A DNA stretch of 32,794 bases. It comes from Lachnospiraceae bacterium (GTDB taxonomy: Bacteria > Bacillota > Clostridia > Lachnospirales > Lachnospiraceae). The DNA is taken from contig JAFLSX010000026.1 in the NCBI GenBank assembly GCA_022510705.1, positions 1 to 32,794 of the forward strand. Reading direction: 5' to 3'. A program made the position numbers and the translations under genes. The notes under the pieces were generated by a model that did not search any database, was not told where the DNA came from, and saw nothing but the letters and a program-made list of their open reading frames with translations. Numbering within the stretch: the first letter of the stretch is position 1; each line of letters opens with the position of its first letter. This document shows positions 9,578 to 18,030 of this stretch, piece after piece.

Positions 9578-10093
9578 TCAAACTTCCTTCTGCGCCCAGG
9601 ATGCAACTACGTTCTCACACTTCGCAGCATCTGCTCCGTGAATCGCAAGCCCCTTTCCAAAGGTAGCGCCGACACAGTATGTCTTCAAATCGCGTTCACA
9701 GCTTCCCAAACCACTGCCCTCATGCGTCATGACTGCCATTACCTTTTTACCGGAGAAATCCAGCTTTTCTAACTGTGAGAAAATTGCCATGGGAAAGGTT
9801 CCCCACCAGCAAGGACCGCAGACAAACACATTATCATACTCCGCAATACTGCTCAGATATTTTTTCAGTTCCGGCTTCTCCTCTGACTGCATTTCCTGTT
9901 TTACTTCTTCAATACAAGCGTAGTAATCCGCTGCATAGGTCTTTACCGTCTCCACCCGGAATAGGTCTCCGCCGACAGCTTTCTGAATAAATTCCGCAAC
10001 AATCTCGGTATTACCTTTTGTAATATTTTTGATACTGCCGTTCCAATAATTCTCACCTGTACGAGAAAAATAAATAATTAAATTATTTGCCAT
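9578..10093 (-). CDS. Flavodoxin-like FMN protein
   Basis: Flavodoxin-fold protein of 171 residues. The N-terminal strand and phosphate loop (IIYFSRTGENY, residues 6-16), the aromatic/glycine loop GPCWWGTFP near residue 95 and the MTHEGSGLGS loop near 125 are those expected to hold FMN. It is cytoplasmic and probably carries electrons or acts as a small quinone or nitro-group reductase. The ATG at 10093 is preceded by AAGGAGA. It lies 19 bases upstream of moxR on the same strand. Its redox role has no evident link to MoxR, so the join may be accidental. Confidence 0.88.
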   Translation of the reverse strand: MANNLIIYFSRTGENYWNGSIKNITKGNTEIVAEFIQKAVGGDLFRVETVKTYAADYYACIEEVKQEMQSEEKPELKKYLSSIAEYDNVFVCGPCWWGTFPMAIFSQLEKLDFSGKKVMAVMTHEGSGLGSCERDLKTYCVGATFGKGLAIHGADAAKCENVVASWAQKEV

Positions 10094-10129
10094 GTTGTTC
10101 TCCTTACTTGCTTGTGAAGTTTGCTTTCC

Positions 10130-10143
10130 ACAATGTACATTGT
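10130..10143. promoter_or_regulatory. 14-bp perfect palindrome upstream of the flavodoxin gene
   Basis: ACAATGTACATTGT reads the same on both strands and lies 37 bases before the flavodoxin ATG, in the divergent 174-base gap to the orphan gene at 10268. Position and symmetry suggest an operator for a dimeric regulator, but no regulator gene is nearby. No clear -35/-10 pair for either divergent gene is convincing; TATACT at 10236-10241 is a possible -10 for the plus-strand gene. Confidence 0.4.
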
Positions 10144-10267
10144 ACAGTAAATATATTACTATAAAATGAATACAGACACAATATCAGATGTGACAACGGA
10201 CATACCGCTGCTGTGGACGATTATCAATTTCCACATATACTATTAATAAAACGAAATAGGTATTTAC

Positions 10268-10858
10268 ATGGACAGTTTTGACGATTTTAATTCATTCTCG
10301 ATGCCAAACCGGAATGTAATCCGGGTATTTTCTGCAGTAATTGAAGAAGTCTCCCGTGACCGCAATACAACCTTTGTCACGATCGCATATAATGACTGTA
10401 TCGGGTGCGCCAGATCATCAGGCTCCGTTAGACTGGTTGTAAATCAGGATACTGCCATATTTGATGAGAGGGGCCGAAATATCCGCGCAGGTGAATTGCG
10501 GCGTGGAATGATGGTAGACGCCGGCTTTTCTTCTGCAATGACGAGGAGTATTCCCCCACAGGCGCAGGCATTTTTTATACGGATAGTCAGAAGGGCCAAT
10601 CAGACCATCACTACAACCGGCAGAATTATAGAAGTGAATACCCGAAACAATTATATTTTGATTCTGCGTAACCAGAATCCTGCTTCCGCTATTCGGTTTA
10701 ATATTTCTTCCGGCACCACCATTTCAGACCTTTTCGGCAGGCGAATCGGACTTTCTTCATTGAGGCCGGGATTTAGAGTCAGGGTGGAGCATGCGACATT
10801 TATGACTGCAAGTATCCCTCCGCAAACAACTGCATTTACCGTACAAGTGATAAGATAA
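10268..10858 (+). CDS. Orphan protein with two copies of one small domain
   Basis: I do not recognise the function. The 196-residue protein has two halves that align with each other: about residues 17-109 and 116-196. Shared landmarks are a hydrophobic opening strand (IEEV / IIEV), a middle strand (SGSVRLVV / SAIRFNI), a GRNI / GRRI turn, an RRGM / RPGF turn, and SIPPQ at 94-98 and 182-186, 88 residues apart. The high beta-strand tendency suggests two small beta-barrels of the DUF5666-like kind, though this is only a shape impression. The first copy has Cys44 and Cys47 as CIGC; the second has none. There is no signal peptide or membrane helix. The start has only a weak AGG upstream. It stands alone on the plus strand with its own terminator. 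Confidence 0.75.
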   Translation: MDSFDDFNSFSMPNRNVIRVFSAVIEEVSRDRNTTFVTIAYNDCIGCARSSGSVRLVVNQDTAIFDERGRNIRAGELRRGMMVDAGFSSAMTRSIPPQAQAFFIRIVRRANQTITTTGRIIEVNTRNNYILILRNQNPASAIRFNISSGTTISDLFGRRIGLSSLRPGFRVRVEHATFMTASIPPQTTAFTVQVIR

Positions 10859-10881
10859 ATAATTAAGATGCAGCGTTAATG

Positions 10882-10913
10882 AATGGCCACACAATTTTGT
10901 GTGGCCATTTTTG
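10882..10913 (+). terminator. Intrinsic terminator of the tandem-domain gene
   Basis: 13-bp perfect stem (10882-10894 and 10897-10909) rich in GGCCACAC, followed by TTTTT on the plus strand. It lies 24 bases after the stop codon at 10858. Confidence 0.9.
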
Positions 10914-10925
10914 ATAGTTCTTTAT

Positions 10926-11579
10926 TTAGGATTTCTTAGGTATGAGCAATGTCAAAATCCCCTTATCCATCTCGTATACGGTGTCACATAATACTTCAAT
11001 ATCTTCCGTAGAATGTGAAGCGATCACAATGGTCTTTCCCCGTTCTTTTAAATCCAACAGATACTTCCGCATCTCCAATACGCCTTCTTTATCCAGTCCA
11101 TTCATGGGCTCATCAAGAATCAATATGTCAGGTTCCTCCATAATTGCCTGCGCAAGCCCAAGCCGCTGACGCATGCCAAGACTGTATTTACTGACGTGAA
11201 GCCTTGATGCGGGATTCAGACCGACATTTTCCATGGTTTTCCTAATCTGTGCGGCATCGATCTTCTTATTCAGATCAGCCAACAGTTTCAGATTTTTATA
11301 TCCTGAATAATAGGGAATAAATCCGGGAGTTTCAATAATGATACCCACATTTTTCGGAAAATCACAGTCTTTTCCTATTGTTTCCCCGTCAATTATTATC
11401 GTTCCGGACGTTGGTTTTATGAAGCCACAGATACACTTCATTAACATTGTTTTTCCACTTCCGTTTCTGCCGACAAGACCGTGGATCTTACCTTGTTCAA
11501 ATTCTGCTGAAACAGACTTCAATATTTCTGTTTTCTTTATTGTGAGAGAAACATTATCCACTAAAATTTTACAATCCAT
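10926..11579 (-). CDS. ABC-2 type transporter ATP-binding protein
   Basis: ATPase of 217 residues, short for the family. Walker A GRNGSGKT is at 37-44, the signature is YSLGMRQRL (ABC-2 style, not LSGGQ), followed by Walker B DILILDEP and the switch His in ASHSTED. The C-terminal extension of drug-export ATPases is absent. I chose the ATG at 11579 because GAGG lies eight bases upstream; an upstream ATG at 11621 would overlap the permease gene and lacks a good site. It is the last gene of a four-gene operon with two membrane proteins and a lipoprotein, and this size and order resemble lantibiotic-immunity and bacitracin-type exporters. Substrate unknown. Confidence 0.9.
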   Translation of the reverse strand: MDCKILVDNVSLTIKKTEILKSVSAEFEQGKIHGLVGRNGSGKTMLMKCICGFIKPTSGTIIIDGETIGKDCDFPKNVGIIIETPGFIPYYSGYKNLKLLADLNKKIDAAQIRKTMENVGLNPASRLHVSKYSLGMRQRLGLAQAIMEEPDILILDEPMNGLDKEGVLEMRKYLLDLKERGKTIVIASHSTEDIEVLCDTVYEMDKGILTLLIPKKS

Positions 11580-11601
11580 AACCCAACCTCGTTCTTTGCA
11601 C

Positions 11602-12477
11602 TTAAGCTCCGTTATCATCAATATTTAAAAAGTTAGTATGCTTTATTGCAAGCAGACTGACCACAAGCAAAACAACAATCGCACACACAAAATATAAAAA
11701 AGAAGTTTTCAGCGGCATTATCGGTTTTCTAAAATAATCCGTAAAATGCAGACTGACCATTGTGTGGGCCATTGGGAAAATCCACATGCCGGAGGATTTT
11801 ATCATTCCCAATGCACTTCCGAAGGCAATTATGCCTGCCGCCACCGTCACCCCGACTTTTTTCGCATTAAATGTATAAAAAAGCAACAGTATCATCGCCA
11901 ACAGCGTCAAATAGAAAAGATTAAGAATAAATGCCACAGCAGCCGCCTCAAACGGTGCGATCTGATTATATAATTCTTTTGTGATCAACGTAGCTGCAAA
12001 GCTGGCGGCACGCTCCGGGAAAAATATTCCATATTGTGTGACAACCAGACTCCATCCATCCGCTACAAAAGAATTTTTCGCATTCGGAAGAAGCATAAAT
12101 AAAAATAGGACAAGCAAAAAGGAAAAAGCTGAGTATATAAAGAAGAGAAATTGCCCTATCACCCATTCTCTTTTCCGTACACGCTGTAAGGAAAACAGAC
12201 CATTTCTGTCAAGGCGCGGATAGTCGGATATCAAAAAGAGATACACAGCCGGTGTAATAAGGTTCAACGCCTTTGAATTCACAACTGCCAAAAAAGGCTC
12301 CAGGGAATTCAAAGGGCTGTTCATCGCAGCACTAAGCTCCATAAGAGGATACACCGCAAAGTTCCAAAAAAATATGATCATAGCTGCCGCAACAATCATG
12401 CGGGGATTTATGATCCATTTATAATATTCTATGCGGGAAATCTGCCAGATCCTTTTTAAAGATATTCTATTCCCCAT
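11602..12477 (-). CDS. ABC-2 type membrane permease, second of a pair
   Basis: Protein of 291 residues with about six hydrophobic segments, near residues 28-50, 90-110, 130-155, 180-215, 225-250 and 255-285. This is the layout of ABC-2 family permeases, with no recognisable catalytic motif. The start at 12477 has GGAGG seven bases upstream and overlaps the previous permease gene by 11 bases, indicating coupled translation. It ends 22 bases before the ATPase. It probably pairs with the 12467-13267 protein to form the membrane channel. Confidence 0.8.
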   Translation of the reverse strand: MGNRISLKRIWQISRIEYYKWIINPRMIVAAAMIIFFWNFAVYPLMELSAAMNSPLNSLEPFLAVVNSKALNLITPAVYLFLISDYPRLDRNGLFSLQRVRKREWVIGQFLFFIYSAFSFLLVLFLFMLLPNAKNSFVADGWSLVVTQYGIFFPERAASFAATLITKELYNQIAPFEAAAVAFILNLFYLTLLAMILLLFYTFNAKKVGVTVAAGIIAFGSALGMIKSSGMWIFPMAHTMVSLHFTDYFRKPIMPLKTSFLYFVCAIVVLLVVSLLAIKHTNFLNIDDNGA

Positions 12478-13267
12478 AATCCAGCCTCCGATTCATAATA
12501 CATATAAATCCAATAAACGCCAAAACAGACAGGCATATCTGATATAATGTGGCTATCAGGGCGTCATGGTCCAGATATTTCACACTGTTAGGATACAATA
12601 TGGGGATTATCATACAAACTTCCCAATTCCCCTTCCCTATGAAATAGCTATAAAGCCTTGACAGCACGGTATAATAAAAATGCATTAGAATAAATGGCAG
12701 ACAGCATACAATATATTTATTCTTTATAAAAGCCGAAAAGAAAAATGCCGGTATGACAGAAACCATTCCATACAGCATCACTCCGCAAAGTTCTTTCAGA
12801 ATGCCAGTCACACTGCACGCCCCCACAGGGAAAAAAGCACATAGGATAATCGCATAGGAGACATATCCTGCTAAAATTGTGAAACCTCCGCTCACAACTG
12901 CCGCAGTAAATTTTGCCGCATAATACGGAAACCTTCCAACGCGGCTGATTTGGAATCTGATATTGCCTGTCAGTCTCTCCGAGCAGAAAGCGGAAACGAA
13001 AGACAGTGCTGACAAGATCGGCAGAAACATTGTTAAATATGTACTGATGGATAAAATACGCATAACATCCAAACCCAAATATGCAAACTTCTGTTTGTTG
13101 ATAATAACCTCAAAAACAGAATATTCCTGTCCCTTCCCATAATCCATATATGCAATAGAAGAAAAACAAAGCACACAGATGACAAGTATGCTGAGCAGGA
13201 AAGCATAGCTGAATATCGCTTTCTTTAAATCGTTGACCACACAATGTAAATACTTTTTCAATCCCAT
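12467..13267 (-). CDS. ABC-2 type membrane permease, first of a pair
   Basis: Protein of about 266 residues with six hydrophobic segments (first near residues 15-37, last near 235-255). Weak similarity in layout to its downstream neighbour suggests a heterodimeric membrane domain. The start is uncertain: an ATG at 13267, a GTG at 13270 and a TTG at 13279 are in frame, and none has a clear ribosome site. The TTG overlaps the TGA of the lipoprotein gene, so translational coupling may be used. I give the ATG. The opening GLKKYLHCVVNDLKKAIF is basic, as expected for a cytoplasmic N terminus. Confidence 0.78.
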   Translation of the reverse strand: MGLKKYLHCVVNDLKKAIFSYAFLLSILVICVLCFSSIAYMDYGKGQEYSVFEVIINKQKFAYLGLDVMRILSISTYLTMFLPILSALSFVSAFCSERLTGNIRFQISRVGRFPYYAAKFTAAVVSGGFTILAGYVSYAIILCAFFPVGACSVTGILKELCGVMLYGMVSVIPAFFFSAFIKNKYIVCCLPFILMHFYYTVLSRLYSYFIGKGNWEVCMIIPILYPNSVKYLDHDALIATLYQICLSVLAFIGFICIMNRRLDYGE

Positions 13268-13275
13268 CACCCCGT

Positions 13276-14550
13276 TCAATACAAGTCCACATCCATCTTA
13301 AAGTGCAATTCTCCGCTCAACATATCAATATAGATATATCTTCGCATATCACCATAGGGATTCGGCTCCAGTTCCCCATTTTCGTCTCTTTGCAAAAACT
13401 CGGCAGGGTCAACGTCGATTATGAACTCCCATACAGGGCGTGAAACGACTTCAATCCCCGGTCCGTAAGCCGGATGTGAATAAATTATTATACCGTTCTC
13501 CACCGGTACCTCTACCCCGATGTAATCATAAACAGGGGATAATGTATATTTTATTCCGATATCCGAAATCGTGATATCCCTAAAATCCGTAAACGTCTTC
13601 TCACAATATTGCAGCGCGCTTTCAAGAGAAATAAAGGCATCTGCAGGCTCTGTCTGTACAGGTTCAAGAATGCCGTAAGCATTTTGAATGGAATCAATCC
13701 GGCAGACATTCATCATCTGTATATCCACTCTGGAGTAGGTATAAGTCTGGTACATTCTAATAACATCTTCATCAAAAAAAAACTCCGAAGTAAAGCTGTC
13801 CAAGGGGACACCGTGATAAAAGGCCTCTGCTGTGATCTCAAAAAAGTAAACTTCTCCATATTCCCTTACGATCACAGTTTTCACCTTATAGTCATAATCC
13901 GGCTCAAACTGTTTATATTCCGTTTCCAGCCAATCGTTTATGTAATCCACCGCTTCGGCAACGGTGCACTCTCCGTCCTTTAGCCGGTATTCATCACTCA
14001 GATCATCGTTTCGGTCTACATGGTATATCTTTACATTAGGGCAATTTATGTTGGCAAAACGTACTTCATATGCGTCCGGTTTATAAATTGCCAAATATCC
14101 GTCGTTACCACACTCTCCATATAGCTGTTCTTCCTCGTTTTTAAAATAATAGTTAATGAAGTCATCATCTGTCTGACTATAGCCCCTCTCTATTTTCTGA
14201 GCATCTATTTCCTGTTGTGTAAAAAATAGGGAGAAAGCGTCCATATAGTGATCTTCCAAATCTTTTTGATACAGATATTGAAGGGTCACAAGGCTGATCT
14301 CTTCCGGTATGCTGCAGACGATATTATCCGCCAGTCTGAACTGACCGTATTCCTTTTGAAGGGCACTCGCTGCATTCTCTTCCAGTTCGGACAGCGGCAG
14401 ATATGTAAATGAAGAATCCTCAGAAGCCTTCGCATCATCACCGCCCCGATAGGTATCTATATTTTTCCGTACCTCGTCGGGGACGTCTGCACATCCGCCC
14501 ACCATAAACAATGACAGGCCAAGAATCAATAATAAGAAAAACTTTTTCAT
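13276..14550 (-). CDS. Large lipoprotein heading an ABC transporter operon
   Basis: Secreted lipoprotein of 424 residues. The signal is MKKFFLLLILGLSLFMVGGC with the lipid-bearing Cys at residue 20, followed by a soluble acidic domain. The body is rich in Asp, Glu and Tyr, and reminiscent of DUF6034-type Clostridia lipoproteins, which I cannot verify here. It does not look like a classical periplasmic-type binding protein. Start is the ATG at 14550 with AGGGG upstream. It is the first gene of the operon with two permeases and an ATPase, so it may be a surface sensor, immunity-type lipoprotein or accessory of that transporter. The function is unknown. Confidence 0.85.
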   Translation of the reverse strand: MKKFFLLLILGLSLFMVGGCADVPDEVRKNIDTYRGGDDAKASEDSSFTYLPLSELEENAASALQKEYGQFRLADNIVCSIPEEISLVTLQYLYQKDLEDHYMDAFSLFFTQQEIDAQKIERGYSQTDDDFINYYFKNEEEQLYGECGNDGYLAIYKPDAYEVRFANINCPNVKIYHVDRNDDLSDEYRLKDGECTVAEAVDYINDWLETEYKQFEPDYDYKVKTVIVREYGEVYFFEITAEAFYHGVPLDSFTSEFFFDEDVIRMYQTYTYSRVDIQMMNVCRIDSIQNAYGILEPVQTEPADAFISLESALQYCEKTFTDFRDITISDIGIKYTLSPVYDYIGVEVPVENGIIIYSHPAYGPGIEVVSRPVWEFIIDVDPAEFLQRDENGELEPNPYGDMRRYIYIDMLSGELHFKMDVDLY

Positions 14551-14706
14551 AATTATTTACCCCTATTTATTTTGTTTTTCTGCATTGTAAAAGGCCACAA
14601 ACAGGTTTTATAAAACGCCCATCCGTGACCTATCCTAGTTGTTATATATATCGGAAAGTAACGACGTTTTCTTAACCTTTGGTATACGCTATTAATATAC
14701 CGGCAC

Positions 14707-15394
14707 TCACTTGTTTTCCTCTTTGTACGAAACCAGCCTTTCAATCTCCTCGAGTTTCGGCGGATTTAACTGCAGCGGATATCTGGAAATTGCCACTGCG
14801 GCACAAGCGCTTGCAAATCTGACAAGTTCGTCATCTTCCATGCCCTTAGCCAGCGCATAGGTGCAGCCCGCTTTAAAAGTATCTCCTGCACCAAGCGTAC
14901 TTGCCACATTTACCTTAAATGGCTGAAAGGTCTTCACGGGACCACCCTTGCGGCCATAAACAAATTCCTTACCTCCATTGGTAATAATAGTCAGACCACC
15001 TCCATTTTCAGTGAAAAGAGGAAACAATTCTTCTCTGGTTTTACCATTATAAAAATTGCTGATGCCCTCACCGGAAATGACCGAAACGGCGGAATGCCTG
15101 TGAATGTTTGTTCCAATGTTTAATATTATTTTTGTAAGCATCTACAAAAAAATGTCCAAAGGTACCAAGCGGAGTCCTTGCATCCCCCGAAATCAGGATA
15201 TAGTCTTCCAGTCCCTCAAAACTCTCATCAAAGGTCAGTAAATTCAGGTTTACTGACCTGTTCTTATAGAACTCCTTTAATAGCGATGCCGTACTTCTGC
15301 CAATATGCGTACCGTCCATTGTAACCCGGGCACCTAATGAATCAAGAACTGTAGCACAGGTATTTCCCGAGAATTGGTGGTAAGCGCTGTGCAC
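14707..15394 (-). pseudogene. Decayed PfkB-family sugar kinase
   Basis: Two reading frames together spell part of a ribokinase/PfkB-type kinase. The upstream piece (15394 to about 15110) carries GNTCATVLDSLGARV, the early nucleotide-fold strand, and a part ending DYILISGDARTPLG. The downstream piece (about 15120 to 14707) carries SVISGEGISNFYNG, TIITNGG and the catalytic STLGAGDTFKAGC, whose Asp is the phosphotransfer base. The frames switch near 15110-15130. Only about 229 codons remain against roughly 300-330 usual: the N-terminal strands are gone (an in-frame TAA precedes the first piece) and the middle appears deleted at the frame switch. There is no ribosome site or promoter for the first piece. 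It sits directly after the amylase terminator, so it may once have been a kinase for the imported sugars. Confidence 0.85.
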
Positions 15395-15410
15395 TTACCT
15401 CACCCATTTG

Positions 15411-15439
15411 AAAAAGTCCTCCGCCTTGCGGCGAAGGAC
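15411..15439 (-). terminator. Intrinsic terminator of the malEFG-amylase operon
   Basis: On the minus strand a 10-bp GC-rich stem (15430-15439 with 15416-15425, one G-U pair, GCAA loop) is followed by TTTTT (15415-15411). It lies 12 bases after the amylase stop. Confidence 0.92.
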
Positions 15440-15450
15440 CAAGCTTTCTT

Positions 15451-17097
15451 TTATTTCAGTACACAAATCGACTTCGCCGGCATTGTGAGCACACCGTCTT
15501 TCAGTGTAATGATTTCGCCGTTCAAAGTAAGATATCCTCGAATCTGCATTTCTGTAAACTCCGTTCCGGAAAGTGTTACCTGTATTTCTTCATCCGAGAT
15601 ATTGTAGACAATTCCGATCGTGCTATCCTGCCATGTTTTCAAGATAGCTGCCTGATTGTCATTACAAAGGGATTCCACGATCGTAATACTGCCTCTGGCA
15701 ATCTCCGGATTTTCGTTGCGCAGGCGGAGCGCACGCTTGTAATAATTTAGAATGGACATTCCATCCGCAAGCTGCTCGTCCACGGCCGCAAAGCCCGATG
15801 TTATCGCATCCGCCCCGGTCGGTCCTTTCGTCATTCCTTCAGTATCCGCATCCGACCAGTACATGGCAATCCGCTTGTTTTCGTCTGCAGTCCCCTTGCT
15901 GGCCATACCTATTTCTTCCCCATAATAAACAAAGGGGCTGCCATTCATCATCATCAAAAGTCCGCAGGCCATTTTCAGATTGTCCCCGTCATTCACAAGC
16001 GCATTTGCCACTCGGCTCATGTCATGGTTGGTTAAAAACGGTGCATCGATATAATCGGCATATTCACTGCCGAACGTCTCCTGATAGCTCTGCATCTTGG
16101 CAACCAAGTTGGCTGCGGAATATTTTCCTCTTGCCGCCTGAATCAGCATTCCCTCAGCACCGGCCGCATCAAAATTAAACATGCTCGGTGTTTTGCTGCC
16201 GTAGTAATCCGCAATGGTAGGAGTAGCGGCCCAAATCTCGGACACCATATAAAAATCGGGATTTAATCCTTTACAGTACTCATACAGCCAATTTAACACA
16301 CCTGTGTTAAATTCAGTATCCGTTTCTTCAAAATGCAGTGCCGCATCCATCCTAAAGCCATCCACACCCAGATCGATCCAATATGCCGCTATTTCCTCAA
16401 ACTCCTGTCTGAGGCTTTCACAGCTCAAATTAAGATCCGGCATCTCCGACCAGAAAGAACCCTCATAATACCAATCGCATCCCCGCACCGCATAATAAGT
16501 TGATCCCCCATATTCTCTGGAAAAATGATAGTATTCCACATAAGGACACTCAGACGGGTCAGGCTCTGCATCCTCCGGCAGGGTACGCAGATAGGAGCAG
16601 GCCTGAACAAACCAATCATGCTGGGAGGACGAATGATTGATCACCATGTCGATCACCAGCCGAATACCACGGTTGTGGCACTCCTCCGCCAGGCGGGCAA
16701 AATCCTCGACTGTACCGTACGCACTGTCAATGCCGTAATAATCCGTCACATCATATTTATGATAGGTCGGTGAGGGCATGATCGGCATCAGCCAGATTCC
16801 GTTAAAGCCCATATCCGCAATATAATCCAGCTTCTCTATCACGCCGTTTAAATCTCCGATCCCGTCTCCGTCGGAATCATAAAACGAATACACAAATATT
16901 TCATAATAATTCCGGTAGTTGTCATCTATGATGTTTAACGTCTGCTCATAGTCATAGGTTACCGGATTCACCGTTATTCCATCATTTTCTTGAGAGCCGC
17001 AGGAGCAAAGAGAAACAACTAACAGTGTAAAAACGGACAGCAGGCATAAAAGCCTGCCGCCCTTCTCTTTTCTCCGCGTTTGAAATCTCAAAGCCAT
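15451..17097 (-). CDS. Surface-anchored GH13 alpha-amylase lipoprotein
   Basis: Alpha-amylase of 548 residues expected to cut alpha-1,4 glucans outside the cell. A basic N terminus (RRKEKGGR) and hydrophobic core lead to the lipobox LCSC with lipid Cys33. GH13 motifs are in order: region I DMVINHSS (150-157), region II GVDGFRMDA with nucleophile Asp251, region III MVSEIW with acid/base Glu287 and region IV FLTNHD with Asp359. A calcium-type loop DSDGDGIGDLNG is at 74-85. The C-terminal part is the short beta domain C. It starts 54 bases after malG with GGGG seven bases before the ATG, so it is the last gene of the transporter operon. That links surface starch cutting with import of the products. 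Confidence 0.95.
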   Translation of the reverse strand: MALRFQTRRKEKGGRLLCLLSVFTLLVVSLCSCGSQENDGITVNPVTYDYEQTLNIIDDNYRNYYEIFVYSFYDSDGDGIGDLNGVIEKLDYIADMGFNGIWLMPIMPSPTYHKYDVTDYYGIDSAYGTVEDFARLAEECHNRGIRLVIDMVINHSSSQHDWFVQACSYLRTLPEDAEPDPSECPYVEYYHFSREYGGSTYYAVRGCDWYYEGSFWSEMPDLNLSCESLRQEFEEIAAYWIDLGVDGFRMDAALHFEETDTEFNTGVLNWLYEYCKGLNPDFYMVSEIWAATPTIADYYGSKTPSMFNFDAAGAEGMLIQAARGKYSAANLVAKMQSYQETFGSEYADYIDAPFLTNHDMSRVANALVNDGDNLKMACGLLMMMNGSPFVYYGEEIGMASKGTADENKRIAMYWSDADTEGMTKGPTGADAITSGFAAVDEQLADGMSILNYYKRALRLRNENPEIARGSITIVESLCNDNQAAILKTWQDSTIGIVYNISDEEIQVTLSGTEFTEMQIRGYLTLNGEIITLKDGVLTMPAKSICVLK

Positions 17098-17151
17098 AGT
17101 AATTCCCCATTCTTTCTTTTTGTTTCAAAACGCATTTATTATTTCGAGATA

Positions 17152-18030
17152 TTATCCCTTTACGGCACCGCCTGTTACACCCTCTACATAGTACTTCTGC
17201 AGGCAGAGGAACAGTATGGTAACCGGTATTGCTACCAGCACACCGCCGGCACAGAATCTGGTGAAATAACCCTGATAATCGTTGGTCCATACCCAGCGCT
17301 GCAATGCCACTGCCACGTTGTAGCCGTCACTGTAGCCGAATGCCACATAGGAAGCAAACACATAATCACACCAAGGCGCCAAGAACGCAACCAGCGCCGT
17401 GTAAATGACGATGGGCTTGGAAAGCGGCAGAAGCATCGTCACGAAAATGCGGGCATTGCTTGCACCGTCAATCCGTGCGGATTCATCCAGTGAGCGGGGA
17501 ATCGTATCCAGATAACCCTTACATACATAGTACCCCATACCGGAAGCTGCCACCGAAATCAAAATCAGACCCGGAACCGCACCCGCCTGCGTCAGACCAA
17601 ACTGCTTTAACAGGAAGTACAAGCAGATCATCGTAAGGAACCCCGGGAACATTCCCAAAATCAACCAAAACTTCATCAGTGCAGTACGTCCCTTAAAACG
17701 CATTCTGGAAAGCGCATAAGATACGCACAGAATCATAATGGTATTAATGATCGCCACAACGATCGCAATGATCAGTGTATTGCCGTACCATTTAAGGAAC
17801 TTGTTTTCCGCTACAAATAAATATTTGTAGGCATCCAGTGAAAACTGTTTGGGCAGAAAATAATTTACCATTCCGCCGTACTCCGTTTCATAGGAGCGAA
17901 AACTCTGCAGAATCAGTCCCACAAAGGGGAACAGCCAGATAATACTTATAACCACCAGGAAAATATAAGTAATCGTATTGCTGATCAGTTGGTTTAGTTT
18001 TTTGGAACTCGTTTTTTTCGTATTTGCCAT
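17152..18030 (-). CDS. malG: Maltodextrin ABC importer permease MalG type
   Basis: Inner-membrane permease of 292 residues with about six helices, in the carbohydrate-uptake (CUT1) family. The EAA loop that contacts the ATPase is ESARIDGASNARIFVTMLLP at about 187-206. Length and the six-helix layout match MalG and its Gram-positive homologues. Its ATG shares bases with the malF stop (TAATG at 18032-18028), so translation is coupled. The amylase gene follows. No ATPase gene is in this operon, so the MsmX-type protein at the right edge of the window probably serves it. Substrate is inferred as maltodextrin from the neighbours, not proven. Confidence 0.92.
   Translation of the reverse strand: MANTKKTSSKKLNQLISNTITYIFLVVISIIWLFPFVGLILQSFRSYETEYGGMVNYFLPKQFSLDAYKYLFVAENKFLKWYGNTLIIAIVVAIINTIMILCVSYALSRMRFKGRTALMKFWLILGMFPGFLTMICLYFLLKQFGLTQAGAVPGLILISVAASGMGYYVCKGYLDTIPRSLDESARIDGASNARIFVTMLLPLSKPIVIYTALVAFLAPWCDYVFASYVAFGYSDGYNVAVALQRWVWTNDYQGYFTRFCAGGVLVAIPVTILFLCLQKYYVEGVTGGAVKG

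Noticed and set aside
14681..14701. Inverted repeat GGTATA / TATACC with 9-base spacer upstream of the lipoprotein operon
   Set aside because: Only 6-bp AT-rich arms and no convincing -35/-10 pair next to it, so too weak to call an operator.
14553..14744. 63-residue minus-strand open frame after the PfkB remnant
   Set aside because: No ribosome site, overlaps the remnant, and the sequence is highly basic and low in plausibility.
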